In this document: piece by piece, positions 54,886 through 63,621 of the stretch
Position numbering within the stretch: the stretch's first letter is position 1
Layout: each line of letters opens with the position of its first letter
Assembly: GCA_965197825.1 (NCBI GenBank)
Contig: CBDANW010000003.1
Span: forward strand, 2,170,001 to 2,234,000
Source: CBDANW01 sp965197825
GTDB taxonomy: Bacteria > Acidobacteriota > Vicinamibacteria > Marinacidobacterales > DATDRI01
DNA: 64,000 nt
Reading direction: 5' to 3'
The notes under the pieces: model-generated
Told to the model about the DNA's origin: nothing
What the model saw: the letters and a program-made list of their open reading frames with translations, nothing else
The model's database searches: none
Position numbers and translations under genes: made by a program

Positions 54886-56613
54886 CTACCGGAAGGCGTA
54901 CCGGACGCGCAGGCCCGCCTGGCGCGGGGCGAGCACGTTGGCGAAGTAGCGGCGCGACCTGAAGCCGTCCTCGGTGCGGCCGATGAGTTCGGGCGTCTGA
55001 CGCACGCCGGTCACCGCGTACTCGTCGAACAGATTGTCCGCGTAGAAGGTCAGAGCCCAGGCGTCCTTCGAGACCGACGCCGACAGGTTGTGGAGGTCGT
55101 AGGCCGGCAGCGTCTCGCCACCGGCGCGCAACCCGATCCGGGCGAGCACGTCGCCGACGTAGCTGTAGCTGTACAGCAGCTCGAACGCGATGTCGTTGCC
55201 GAGCAGCGTGGCGTAGGAGGCGAGCAAGCTCCCCTGCTGCTGCGGCGTGCCCGGCAGGCGGTCGCCTTTGAAGGCATCGGTACCGTCGTCGAGCAGGCCT
55301 GGCGAATCCCGGCTCAGCTCCGCGCGCGTATACGACCAGGACCCGCGGAGGCGCAACGCGGTCGTCAGGCTGACGTCCGAAGCGAGCTCGACGCCTCGAC
55401 TCATGGCCCCGCCGCCGTTCAGCGTGATCGGCTCTGCGCTGAACGGGGTGCGACCTGCCACCTGAATGTCTGTCCAGTCGACATGGAACAGGGTGCCGCT
55501 GACACTGACCCTCCCGTCGCGCCACGAGCGGCGCAGCCCCAATTCGTAGTTGGTCGTGGTGTCCGGCTTGATCAGCGCTTGGTCGGCGTAGATGCAGCCT
55601 GACTGCGGCGGGTCGTTGCTGTCGTCGGCGTCGGTAAGCAGGGCAACCTCCTCGTCGGTGCAGACCCGGAAGTTGTTGCCGCCGCCGATGCGATAACCCT
55701 CGGAGCGGGTGACGTAGGCGTTCGTCTCCTCGTTGAACCGGTAACTGACGCTCCCCTTGAACAGGACGCCGCGGTCGTCGGACTCGAAATCGCTGAAGGG
55801 CGAGTTGTACATCGGCGTGTACGGGAACTCGGTGAGGCTGCCGGTCGAGACCAGGCGCGTCTCCCAATTGAAGCGCTCCTCCCGCGCATCCTCCCGCGTA
55901 TAGGCGGCAAAGGAGCGGAACTGCGACGTCAGGTCGGTGGCCGACACGTCCGGCTCGCTCGCTCGCGCCTGTGCCAGCGACGGGAATTCGCCCGGCAGGA
56001 GCCCCGCGATGCCGAACTCCTGGATCAGCAGGTCAGTCTGGTCGCGCTGTCCCCGCGCCGAGAAGCGGGAGTAGCCGGTGGCGGAGACCAATTCTGCGGG
56101 CCCCAGCGCCCAGGTCAGCTCCAGGCTCAGCAGCTCGTTCTTGCGGTCGTTCGGCTCCAGGAAACGGTGCGCGGAGACGTAGCGGCCCGTGTCGAATGAC
56201 CGCGCGTGATTGATTTGCCGCGCACCGACTCGTTGATCCTGCAGGTGGTACGCGAGGAGCGCCGACAGATCCGGGGTTGCCTCCCACAACAGGGAGAGCC
56301 GCGCGGAGAGCGTTTCCTCCGTGTTGGCGTCCGGCTCCCGGCGGAGGTTCGCCGCTACCGCCCCGGGATCGGTCGGGTCCGGTTCCGGCTCGGAAACGCC
56401 CGGGGTACGTAGCAGATAGTCGTAGTCGATGAACCCGGGGTCGGCGAAGCGGTCGACGGAGCCGCGCAGTGCCAGCGTCCGCGTGACAAGCGGCAGATTG
56501 AAGGTGAGGCCGGCGTCCGAACCGGGGGCGTCGCCGTGCGCCAGCGCGAACAGGTCGCCGCGAAGATCCAGCGTGCGCCGCTCGGTGTCCGGACGGCGCG
56601 GCAGGTAGCGCAC
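54886..56613 (-). pseudogene. TonB-dependent outer-membrane receptor, barrel only
   Basis: About 575 residues of a TonB-dependent receptor barrel: SLLWEATPDLSALLAYHLQD, VLFKGSVSYRFNEETNAYVT, RSEGYRIGGGNNFR, KPDTTTNYELGLRRSWRDGR and VSKDAWALTFYADNLFDEYA, ending QAGLRVRYAFR. The signal peptide, TonB box and plug are missing because an IS66 tip begins at 56614; the apparent GTG start lies at the junction. Uptake of siderophore, cobalamin or glycan would need the plug, so it is presumed dead. The ligand cannot be told. Confidence 0.9.
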
Positions 56614-58287
56614 GTAACACCTCGCCGTGCCCCACTGGAGCGGGTTGGAACGTCGCGATTCGGAGGAGAAGCTACGCAGCGGAGTTGTCGCGTAGGGCGT
56701 CGGGGAGTAACACGGTTCCTGGCTGGTTGATGGCGGCGTAGGCCGCTTCGAGCATGTAGGCCCTGGGGTCGACGTTCTGAAGCTTCGCGGTCTCGCACAG
56801 GGTGTAGAACAGCGCTGCGACGTCGGTTCCGCGTTTCGTTCGACTGCCGTAGTGATTTTTGCGACCGACGACAGGTCCCCTCAGGGCGCGCTCGGCGTGA
56901 TTGTTGTCAAGCCAGACGAGAGGGTTTTCGGCGAACAGCGTGAGTGTCTCCCATCTCTCCAGCATGTAGCGGACCGCCTTGCCGAAGTCGCTTCGCGGCA
57001 ATCTTCTTTGGCTCTCGCCCCATTGCCGAATCGCTTTCAAGATCCGCTGCGAACGTTGCTTGCGTAAACAAAGTCTCAGTTTCTGAGCTTTTTCATCGCC
57101 GGGAAACGGACCCGGGACCTCGCGTTCGACTTCGTACAGCTCTCCGATCAAACGAAGCACTTCGGAGCAAGCTTGCGGGTAGTGCTCGCTGGCTTCGTCG
57201 AACTTTCTTTTCACGTGCGCCCAGCAGTGGGTGAGACGAAACTGTGGACCGGCACGAGCCGCGTAGCCGTCTGGACCGGCACGAGCTAGCACCTCGTACA
57301 CCGCGTAGCCGTCCACAACCGCGATGCCGGAGTAGGTCCCCAGCACCTTTTGGCCATCTTCCGTCGATTTCGTCGGCAGCATTCGGTAGTACGCGATGTC
57401 CGGACTCGAAACGCCCCACACCGTGCCCGCCGACTTCTTCATCGAGCCCATCAGAGGCCACCGCGTTTCGTCGGCGTGGATGACGGGTGACTCCAAAACC
57501 TTCTCTCCCAGAGCGTCGTACACCGGATTCAGATGACGTGCCAGTACGTTCAGCTGGTCCCACAGCGTCTGGCTGTCGATATCTAGCCCTTCGCGGCGCA
57601 TCATCCGAACCTGGCGCTCGAGAGGCATATGGTCCAGGTACTTGCTGATGGCCACTTCGGTCGCGAACTCCACCGAGTAGCGGCCTCCGGGCTGAAGCTT
57701 CGTCGCCGCCGGTGCGGTGACGACGTTCGCGTTACATCGGCAGCGGTACTTTTTCCGCAAATGCCGTTCGATGACGAAGCTCCGCTTCACCACCGTCACC
57801 ACTTCCGATTCCTCGTATTGACCCGCCATCTCGCCCAGCTCGCCGTCGCACACCGAGCACTTTTTCTCTGTCTCGGCGAGTTCGATTACTTTGTCGACCA
57901 CGGGAAGATGAGGCTGTTCGCGCGGGCCGTGCCCTTTCTTCTTGTTCTTTTTAGCCTTCGTTTTCTTCCGGGTCCGCTTTTCGTCGATGCGGAAAATGCT
58001 CTCTCGCTTTTCCTGTAGTTGCTTGAGAACCGACAGTTCAAGTTGCTCCGTTTCCGGCACACCATGGAGTCTCGCCAGTTCCACTCGCAGACGAACGTTT
58101 TCATTGACGAGGCGCTGGTTCTCGTTATCAACGAGGAGAGTTATCTGGCGGAGTGTTTCGAGGTCGTGTTCGTTTTTTATGCGAACCACGGAATACGATT
58201 AGATCATAGAGACGATCTCACGGCAAGTGAAAAATGCTTCATTTCAGGAGGTGACAAAGATATTTTTCCGACCAACCGGCTCCCCTG
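56614..58287 (-). mobile_element. IS66-family element, copy 2, tnpA/tnpB lost
   Basis: Runs from the right tip (GTAACACCTCGCCGTG) through tnpC to the last 40 or so bases of tnpB, where it breaks at about 58287. Confidence 0.92.
56672..58189 (-). CDS. tnpC: IS66 TnpC transposase (copy 2)
   Basis: 505 residues, differing from the copy at 44515 by only a few substitutions (ITLLVDNENQ, THCWAHVK, RLCLRKQR, LRGPVVGRK), which indicates recent duplication. All core motifs are intact, including the nine-residue tandem insertion. Without tnpA/tnpB in cis it might act only with the other copy. Confidence 0.92.
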   Translation of the reverse strand: MVRIKNEHDLETLRQITLLVDNENQRLVNENVRLRVELARLHGVPETEQLELSVLKQLQEKRESIFRIDEKRTRKKTKAKKNKKKGHGPREQPHLPVVDKVIELAETEKKCSVCDGELGEMAGQYEESEVVTVVKRSFVIERHLRKKYRCRCNANVVTAPAATKLQPGGRYSVEFATEVAISKYLDHMPLERQVRMMRREGLDIDSQTLWDQLNVLARHLNPVYDALGEKVLESPVIHADETRWPLMGSMKKSAGTVWGVSSPDIAYYRMLPTKSTEDGQKVLGTYSGIAVVDGYAVYEVLARAGPDGYAARAGPQFRLTHCWAHVKRKFDEASEHYPQACSEVLRLIGELYEVEREVPGPFPGDEKAQKLRLCLRKQRSQRILKAIRQWGESQRRLPRSDFGKAVRYMLERWETLTLFAENPLVWLDNNHAERALRGPVVGRKNHYGSRTKRGTDVAALFYTLCETAKLQNVDPRAYMLEAAYAAINQPGTVLLPDALRDNSAA

Positions 58288-58341
58288 CCGCCCAGGCGCT
58301 CCAGATCGTTTTTCCAGCTCTTGCCGTAGGGCGGATTGGAG

Positions 58342-59545
58342 GGTGCTTCCGCAATTAAGTGTTGGCGGCCAGCCCCTAACCCGTCTGCGTGCTAGAGTTT
58401 GAACCAGAATTCTGAAGACACAGTTCTCTCATCGTCAGGGGCCGAGCCGAAGTGAAGAATCGCAGATGTCTCGATCCCGCATGTCCGTCGTATGGAAAAG
58501 TCGCTTCCAGAAGCATTATTCACAACGGATTCTACAGAACGAGGTCCGGGAAACGCCGTCGATACCGGTGCGGCGAGTGCGGAAAGACGTTCTCTTCGAC
58601 GAAAGGCACGCCCTACTACCGTCTCCAACATCGAAGAGCTACTTTCGATGGGGTCATCGCTCTCAGAGTCGAGGGTGTCAGCATTTCCTCGATTTCCCGG
58701 ATCAAAGGGATTGCCTGGAACACCGTCGCCCGCTGGCTCGAGAAGGCAGCCCAGGTGTGTCGTCGATTCAATCACAGAAGGATCGCTGGCTTCGCTGCCA
58801 AAGAGCTTCAAGCCGACGAGATTCGCACGTTCGCGGGCAACAAGAAGACGCCGAGTTGGGTCTTCGTTACGATCGAGGTCTGGTCTCGGCTCTGGCCATC
58901 GACGGTGACGGGAAGGCGAAGCTACCGGAACACTCACGCTCTGTTTCGCGACCTTTCGAAGCGGATGAATTTCGGACGTCTTCCCCTGATCGTCACGGAT
59001 GGATTCGAATTCTACCAGAAGGTCATCCGTCGCTTCTTCGGGCCAGCGTATCTATACGGCCAGGTCCTCAAGACGCGCAGGAACAATCGTATCATCAAGG
59101 TCGAACGCAGAGCGCTGCACGGAGCCGCGTGGCGATTCGAAGACGCGCTCAATAACTCCGAGGACTCCTCGACATTGAACACGTCGTTCATCGAGCGGTT
59201 GAATCTGACTATCCGGCAAAGATCGGCATACCTTTCGAGACGAACGCTTTCCCACGCTCGCTCGACGGAGAGGCTCGATGAGCACATGGAGTTACTCCGT
59301 TGCTATTACAACTTCGTCCGACCGCACGGAGCTCTGAAGTTCGGACGTGAGATCCGAACTCCGGCTATGCAAGCCAGTCTGACCACGCGACGGCTCACCT
59401 TTCGAGACATCTTCTTCTTGGCGACGACGATTCCTTTGTGGTCGCCGATCGAGGTTTTCCTGCTCACTGGGGCGCGCAACCCGGTCTCTTCCGCACCTGT
59501 ACCACTGCCCGCAGCCGCGTAGCAACACTTGATGGCGGAAGCACC
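58342..59545 (+). mobile_element. IS1-like element, complete
   Basis: 1204 bp with tips GGTGCTTCCGCAATTAAGTG and GGTGCTTCCGCCATCAAGTG. No target duplication is visible. Isolated copies of these tips occur at 32880, 35782-35805, 37291, 46290-46312, 51293 and 54302. Confidence 0.88.
58452..59522 (+). CDS. IS1-like zinc-ribbon DDE transposase
   Basis: 356 residues from GTG 58452. N-terminal zinc ribbon (CLDPACPSYG … YRCGECGKTFSS), HTH (ALRVEGVSISSISRIKGIAW), DDE core with Asp in KELQADEIRTFAGNKK, Asp in LPLIVTDGFEFYQKV and Glu in NTSFIERLNLTIRQRSAYLS. It resembles the long single-ORF IS1 group (ISMhu11-type) rather than classic IS1. Stop 59520-59522 lies in the right tip. Intact. Confidence 0.85.
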   Translation: MKNRRCLDPACPSYGKVASRSIIHNGFYRTRSGKRRRYRCGECGKTFSSTKGTPYYRLQHRRATFDGVIALRVEGVSISSISRIKGIAWNTVARWLEKAAQVCRRFNHRRIAGFAAKELQADEIRTFAGNKKTPSWVFVTIEVWSRLWPSTVTGRRSYRNTHALFRDLSKRMNFGRLPLIVTDGFEFYQKVIRRFFGPAYLYGQVLKTRRNNRIIKVERRALHGAAWRFEDALNNSEDSSTLNTSFIERLNLTIRQRSAYLSRRTLSHARSTERLDEHMELLRCYYNFVRPHGALKFGREIRTPAMQASLTTRRLTFRDIFFLATTIPLWSPIEVFLLTGARNPVSSAPVPLPAAA

Positions 59546-59860
59546 GAATCTGCTGCTGTTCCCAGCCAGCGACCAGTTACCTCAGTCCGAGCGCAAGGTG
59601 CGCTTCCGTGAACGGCTTGGCGGGTTGCTACGTTTCTACCATCGGGAAGCCGCATGAGTATTTTGACCTCACGGGATCGTTTCGCTAGCGATCCTGGTTG
59701 TCGCCGGGGTGCTGTGGAACGTCCAGATTCGTGGGCTTGTAGAAAAGCTAGGATTGCCCTATCCTAGCAGTGGGTGCGCATCGATCGCTTGCGACGGTGA
59801 CGAGTACAACACCCACTGTTGTTCGACAATACGGACTTGATCTAAAGGACAGGTACCGCC
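59546..59860 (+). other. Type J transposase tail and upstream region of the pan operon
   Basis: 59546-59656 encodes LLLFPASDQLPQSERKVRFR and ERLGGLLRFYHREAA to a stop, an IS tail. 59690-59845 reads LAILVVAGVLWNVQIRGLVE and ends CCSTIRT, possibly the end of a lost membrane gene. The operon promoter should be here but is not obvious. Confidence 0.45.
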
Positions 59861-60568
59861 ATGGAAAAGCCTACCTATGGCCTGATCGGCCGCGGGCGTG
59901 TGGCCACCCACATGGCCCGCTACCTAGAGCTCGAAGCCCAACCATTTCTTAGCTGGCATCGTGGCGAGGGCGTGGCGCCCGAGGAGGCGTTGGCGGTCGC
60001 CGATATCATGCTTTTGGCGATAAGCGACGATGCTCTGGCGTCGTTCCTTGCCGACCACCCCGAACTCCGAAACCGGCCGACAGTGCACTTTTCGGGAAGC
60101 CTGACCATCGAGGGCGCCCACGGCCTTCATCCGCTGATGACCTTTGGTCCCGAACCGTACAGCCTTGAGACCTACCGGACGGCGCCCTTTGTCGTCGAAG
60201 AGGGAGGGCTCGGCTTTCACGAGGTCTTTCCGTCCCTTCGTAACCCCTCGTGGTCGATCGACCCCGAGCTCAAACCGCTCTACCACGCGCTCTGCGTTCT
60301 CGCGGGCAACTTCACCACCATGCTGTGGGCCAAGGCCTTCGACGATTTCGAGCACCGACTGGATCTGCCGCCCGAAGTGCTCAAGCCCTACCTGGAGAGG
60401 ACGAGGCTCAACATCGCCGTTTCCGGCCGTGACGCCCTCACGGGATCGCTGGCCAGGGGAGACCGACGGACCGTCGAACGCGATCTCCGGGCCCTCGAAG
60501 GAGATCCCTACTACGAGGTCTACCGCGCGTTCATCGGTGCATTCGACGAGCAGGAGGGGGGACAATGA
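59861..60568 (+). CDS. panG: Rossmann/DUF2520 protein, likely PanG-type 2-oxopantoate reductase
   Basis: 235 residues. An N-terminal NAD(P)-binding fold (TYGLIGRGRVATHMARYLEL, ADIMLLAISDDALASFLADH, RPTVHFSGSLTIEGAHGLHP) is followed by a helical DUF2520 domain (LCVLAGNFTTMLWAKAFDDF; ARGDRRTVERDLRALEGDPY). Proteins of this type replace PanE in some bacteria, and the position directly before panB, overlapping it by four bases, fits reduction of 2-oxopantoate to pantoate. No classical PanE is in the window. The symbol is by context and family, not proven. Confidence 0.75.
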   Translation: MEKPTYGLIGRGRVATHMARYLELEAQPFLSWHRGEGVAPEEALAVADIMLLAISDDALASFLADHPELRNRPTVHFSGSLTIEGAHGLHPLMTFGPEPYSLETYRTAPFVVEEGGLGFHEVFPSLRNPSWSIDPELKPLYHALCVLAGNFTTMLWAKAFDDFEHRLDLPPEVLKPYLERTRLNIAVSGRDALTGSLARGDRRTVERDLRALEGDPYYEVYRAFIGAFDEQEGGQ

Positions 60569-61353
60569 TCGTTCAGAGCTTTGTCGATAAGAAAAGGAAA
60601 GGCGTGCCCATCTCGATGGTCACCTGCTATGACAGCTGGAGTGCTGCCCTGATCGCCGAGACCGACATCGACTGCGTGCTCGTCGGCGACAGCCTGGCAA
60701 TGGTGGTCTACGGCCACGACACCACCCTGCCGGTGGACATCGACACCATGGCCGCGCACACGGCCGCGGTACATCGGGGGATGCCGAAGAAGTTCCTGAT
60801 AGGAGATATGCCCTTCCTGTCTTACCGAAAGGGGCTGGAGATCGCGATGAGCAACGTCGGCAAGCTCATGAACGCAGGCGCCAACGCAGTCAAGCTCGAG
60901 GGTGCCAACGGCAACGTCGAACTGGTGCGGCACATCGTCGAGTCTGGGATTCCGGTCATTGGACACCTCGGTCTGACCCCACAGTCGATCCATCAGTTGG
61001 GTGGATTCAAGGTCCAGGCGCGCGATGAGGAGGCGGCCGCCGCCCTGATGGAGCAGGCGCTCGCGCTCGAGCGAGCTGGGTGCTTCGCGCTGGTGCTCGA
61101 AGCGGTCCCGGCGACGGTCGGTGCCGAGGTCACCAGAGCACTGGAGATACCCACCATCGGCATCGGTGCCGGACCCGATGTTGGTGGCCAAGTGCTGGTG
61201 CTCCAGGATCTGCTCGGTGTCAACACCGCGTTCCGACCCAAGTTCGTCCGCACCTGGATGGACGGAGCGAAGCTCATCCAGGAGGCTCTCCAGGCCTACC
61301 ACAACGACGTCACCTCGGGAGCGTTCCCCAACCCTCAAGAGAGCTACAAATGA
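60565..61353 (+). CDS. panB: 3-methyl-2-oxobutanoate hydroxymethyltransferase
   Basis: It makes 2-oxopantoate from 2-oxoisovalerate and methylene-THF (EC 2.1.2.11). 262 residues, a full TIM barrel: SMVTCYDSWSAALIAETDID, LVGDSLAMVVYGHDTTLPVD, AGANAVKLEGAN, VIGHLGLTPQSIHQLGGFKV and PTIGIGAGPDVGGQVLVLQD. ATG 60565 overlaps panG, and the stop overlaps the panC start, so the operon is translationally coupled. Confidence 0.96.
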   Translation: MIVQSFVDKKRKGVPISMVTCYDSWSAALIAETDIDCVLVGDSLAMVVYGHDTTLPVDIDTMAAHTAAVHRGMPKKFLIGDMPFLSYRKGLEIAMSNVGKLMNAGANAVKLEGANGNVELVRHIVESGIPVIGHLGLTPQSIHQLGGFKVQARDEEAAAALMEQALALERAGCFALVLEAVPATVGAEVTRALEIPTIGIGAGPDVGGQVLVLQDLLGVNTAFRPKFVRTWMDGAKLIQEALQAYHNDVTSGAFPNPQESYK

Positions 61354-62114
61354 TCGAGGTGTTCCGCGACATCGCCGAGGCGCGCACGAGAATGCGCGAG
61401 GTTACCAAGGAGGGCCGCTCGATCGGATTGACGCCGACCATGGGTGCGCTCCACGACGGGCATCTGAGCCTGATCGAACGAGCGCGGAGCGAGAACGACT
61501 GCGTGGTGGTCTCGATCTTCGTCAACTCGACCCAGTACGACGACCCCGCCGACCTCAAGGCCTACCCGAGGACTTTCGAGGCCGACCTTCAAAAGGCGGA
61601 AAGCGTCGGCGCTGATGTCGTGGTCTTTCCGAGGAGCGAAGTCGTCTATCACGACGACTACCGCTTTCGGGTCACCGAGTCGGTCGTCAGCCGCAAGTTC
61701 GAGGGCGCCTATCGCGCTGGCCACTTCGACGGTGTGCTAACTGTGGTCCTCAAGCTCTTCGCGATCGTCCGGCCCGACCGCGCCTACTTCGGAGAGAAGG
61801 ACTGGCAGCAGTATGTCCTGGTTCGCGACATGGCGGCGGCGTTCTTTCTCGACACGGAGATCGTGCCCTGTCCGGTGGTGCGCGAACCAGACGGCCTGGC
61901 GATGAGTTCACGCAACATCCGCCTCAGCGAGGACGAACGGCAGCTGGCGCCCGAGTTTTATCGCGTGCTATCGAGTGGCAAAGCTCCGGGAGCCACGCGG
62001 GAGGCGCTGGAGCGGGCCGGCTTCGGAGTTGACTATGTCGAACGTTGGGAGGGCCGCGTGCTCGGGGCGGTGCGCCTTGGAAAGGTGAGGTTGATCGACA
62101 ATGTCCGGGAGTAG
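61350..62114 (+). CDS. panC: Pantothenate synthetase
   Basis: It joins pantoate and beta-alanine with ATP (EC 6.3.2.1). 254 residues, slightly short for the family. Adenylate-forming signature GLTPTMGALHDGHLSLIERA, SIFVNSTQYDDPADLKAYPR (Ser replaces the usual Pro in FVNPxQF), AYFGEKDWQQYVLVRDM and GLAMSSRNIRLSEDER. The C-terminal domain is shortened (GKVRLIDNVRE). The start overlaps the panB stop, and the stop overlaps the next small frame. Confidence 0.95.
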   Translation: MIEVFRDIAEARTRMREVTKEGRSIGLTPTMGALHDGHLSLIERARSENDCVVVSIFVNSTQYDDPADLKAYPRTFEADLQKAESVGADVVVFPRSEVVYHDDYRFRVTESVVSRKFEGAYRAGHFDGVLTVVLKLFAIVRPDRAYFGEKDWQQYVLVRDMAAAFFLDTEIVPCPVVREPDGLAMSSRNIRLSEDERQLAPEFYRVLSSGKAPGATREALERAGFGVDYVERWEGRVLGAVRLGKVRLIDNVRE

Positions 62115-62241
62115 AATTCTGCCGCAGATCGTGGGGCCGATGACCGCCTTCAAGACGGCGGCGCTGGCGTCGTTGCTCGTCGACCAGGACTTCGAAGTGC
62201 GCCTGCGTGGCCGACTTGGTCGTCCGCGACAATGCCGGTGA
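62101..62241 (+). pseudogene. coaBC: CoaBC (Dfp) N-terminal remnant, 46 codons
   Basis: ATG 62101 overlaps the panC stop in the way of the other operon junctions. It encodes MSGSRILPQIVGPMTAFKTA then ALASLLVDQDFEVR, matching the flavoprotein start of CoaBC (usual G-I-T-G-S-I-A-A-Y-K). It then turns into RLGRPRQCR and stops. The decarboxylase body and CoaB domain are missing, as if an in-frame gene had been deleted. A short independent protein is the less likely alternative. Confidence 0.6.
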
Positions 62242-62253
62242 GGGAGATGCCTC

Positions 62254-63024
62254 GTGAAACTCAGCCTTGATGTCGGGAACTCTCAGATCTACGGCGGGAT
62301 ATTCGACGACAGTGGTCTTCAGTCGAGATTTCGAAAGATCACCCAGCGTGGCACCTCGTCCGACGAGCTCGGTCTCTTTCTCAGACAGGTAGTGCGCGAA
62401 AATGGGCACGATCCGGCGGCTGTGTCGGCGGTCGGATTCTGTTCGGTGGTGCCCGATCTCAACCACTCGCTGGTCAACGCCTGCCGCCGATACTTCGACC
62501 TCGAGCCCTTTATCCTTCGTGCCGGCCTCAAGATCGGCCTCAAGATCCGCTACAAAAACCCGTCCGAAGTCGGGGCCGACCGTATCGCGTGCGCCGTCGG
62601 CGCGGTCGACCGCTACCCGGGCAAGGATCTGGTCATCATCGACTTCGGCACCGCCACCACCATCGAGGCGGTCAATGCCGAGCGCGAGTACCTCGGCGGC
62701 GTCATCGTTCCAGGTCTCAGCATCTCGATGCGCGCTCTCGAACAGAACACCGCCCGCCTTCCAAAGGTAGAGATCATCCGTCCCGACCATACCTGCGGGC
62801 GTTCGACCGTCGAGAGCATCCAAGCCGGCCTCTTCTGGGGGCATTTGGGGGCGACCCGCGAGATCCGGAACCAACTTGTTAAGGAGTGCTTTAGAGCAAC
62901 CACCCCGGTGGTCGTCGGGACCGGAGGATTCGCCGGTCTCTTCGCCGAGGCCGGTATCTTCAGCGTCGTTCACCCGGACCTCGTCCTGGAAGGGGTGCGC
63001 ATTGCCCAGGAGTGCAACCAATGA
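62254..63024 (+). CDS. coaX: Type III pantothenate kinase
   Basis: It phosphorylates pantothenate (EC 2.7.1.33), the first CoA step. 256 residues from GTG 62254 behind GGGAG. ASKHA-fold motifs: SLDVGNSQIYGGIFDD (phosphate 1), KNPSEVGADRIACAVGAVDR, LVIIDFGTATTIEAVNAERE (phosphate 2) and YLGGVIVPGLSISMRAL. Normal length and intact. The next frame starts within its stop codon. Confidence 0.96.
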   Translation: MKLSLDVGNSQIYGGIFDDSGLQSRFRKITQRGTSSDELGLFLRQVVRENGHDPAAVSAVGFCSVVPDLNHSLVNACRRYFDLEPFILRAGLKIGLKIRYKNPSEVGADRIACAVGAVDRYPGKDLVIIDFGTATTIEAVNAEREYLGGVIVPGLSISMRALEQNTARLPKVEIIRPDHTCGRSTVESIQAGLFWGHLGATREIRNQLVKECFRATTPVVVGTGGFAGLFAEAGIFSVVHPDLVLEGVRIAQECNQ

Positions 63025-63065
63025 AGATCGGAAAACTTCTTTCACGCACCGCTGATCGACGCCGT
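63021..63065 (+). pseudogene. Start of a further operon gene, cut after 15 codons
   Basis: ATG 63021 overlaps the coaX stop (ATGA). MKIGKLLSRTADRRR then runs into the type I tip at 63066. Too short to identify. Confidence 0.5.
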
Positions 63066-63503
63066 CCTGTGCCAAAACTCGGCCCTTTTGAAATAGGCCA
63101 TAAATCAGCAACTTAGTGTCTGTGTTTGCGACCGGGCCAAGGGCCGTGGGCTTTACAATCGTCTTGGGCGGGCGGGTCGTCACCATGCAGATGACCACCT
63201 AGTCGAGAGCGAATATCGAAGCATGTTCCTGAAGCTGTTTCCACGCTACGCCGGTCGAGCCCGCCGAGGGGCTACCGTCGCCGGCGACCATCTACGCGGC
63301 ACGGCAGTAGTAGTTGAGAATGCCCCCAAGTCGCTCTCGCGACACGATGGGGCCAGTGTCATTCGCGCTTGCCGGCAGAGGTGTGAGGAGCTCGTTGCCG
63401 AGACCTTGGTGGTTCCGTTCTGTGTGATAGTGCACTACGTATTCGGTTACCGCTGTCCGCAGGTGTCGCTCACTGAGAGGTACGAAGCGGTCGAGACACG
63501 TCA
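63066..63503 (-). pseudogene. Type I element, 3' end fragment
   Basis: The CCTGTGCCAAAAC tip and transposase C-terminus (CLDRFVPLSERHLRTAVTEY; HYHTERNHQGLGNELLTPLP; ERLGGILNYYCRAA). Beyond 63500 the frame is fused to an unrelated gene start (MAKKTMT). Confidence 0.88.
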
Positions 63504-63621
63504 TGGTTTTTTTCGCCATTCCTCAAGTCTCCTTTTTCGTTTGCAGCTAACTCGACGTATTAGGTGGTTGAGCTTCGAGCGATACTCAAACGGCGCTATT
63601 CTAATGGCCCTACACGAAAAG
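63504..63621 (-). other. Unidentified gene start and 5' region
   Basis: The minus strand has AAAAGGAG then, seven bases on, ATG encoding MAKKTMT before the IS junction at 63503. It looks like the promoter-proximal end of a lost gene. The sequence is noticeably AT-richer than its surroundings. Confidence 0.4.

Noticed and set aside
61924..63198. 424-codon minus-strand frame opposite panC and coaX
   Set aside because: Antisense to intact operon genes and ending in an IS tip; no family resemblance.
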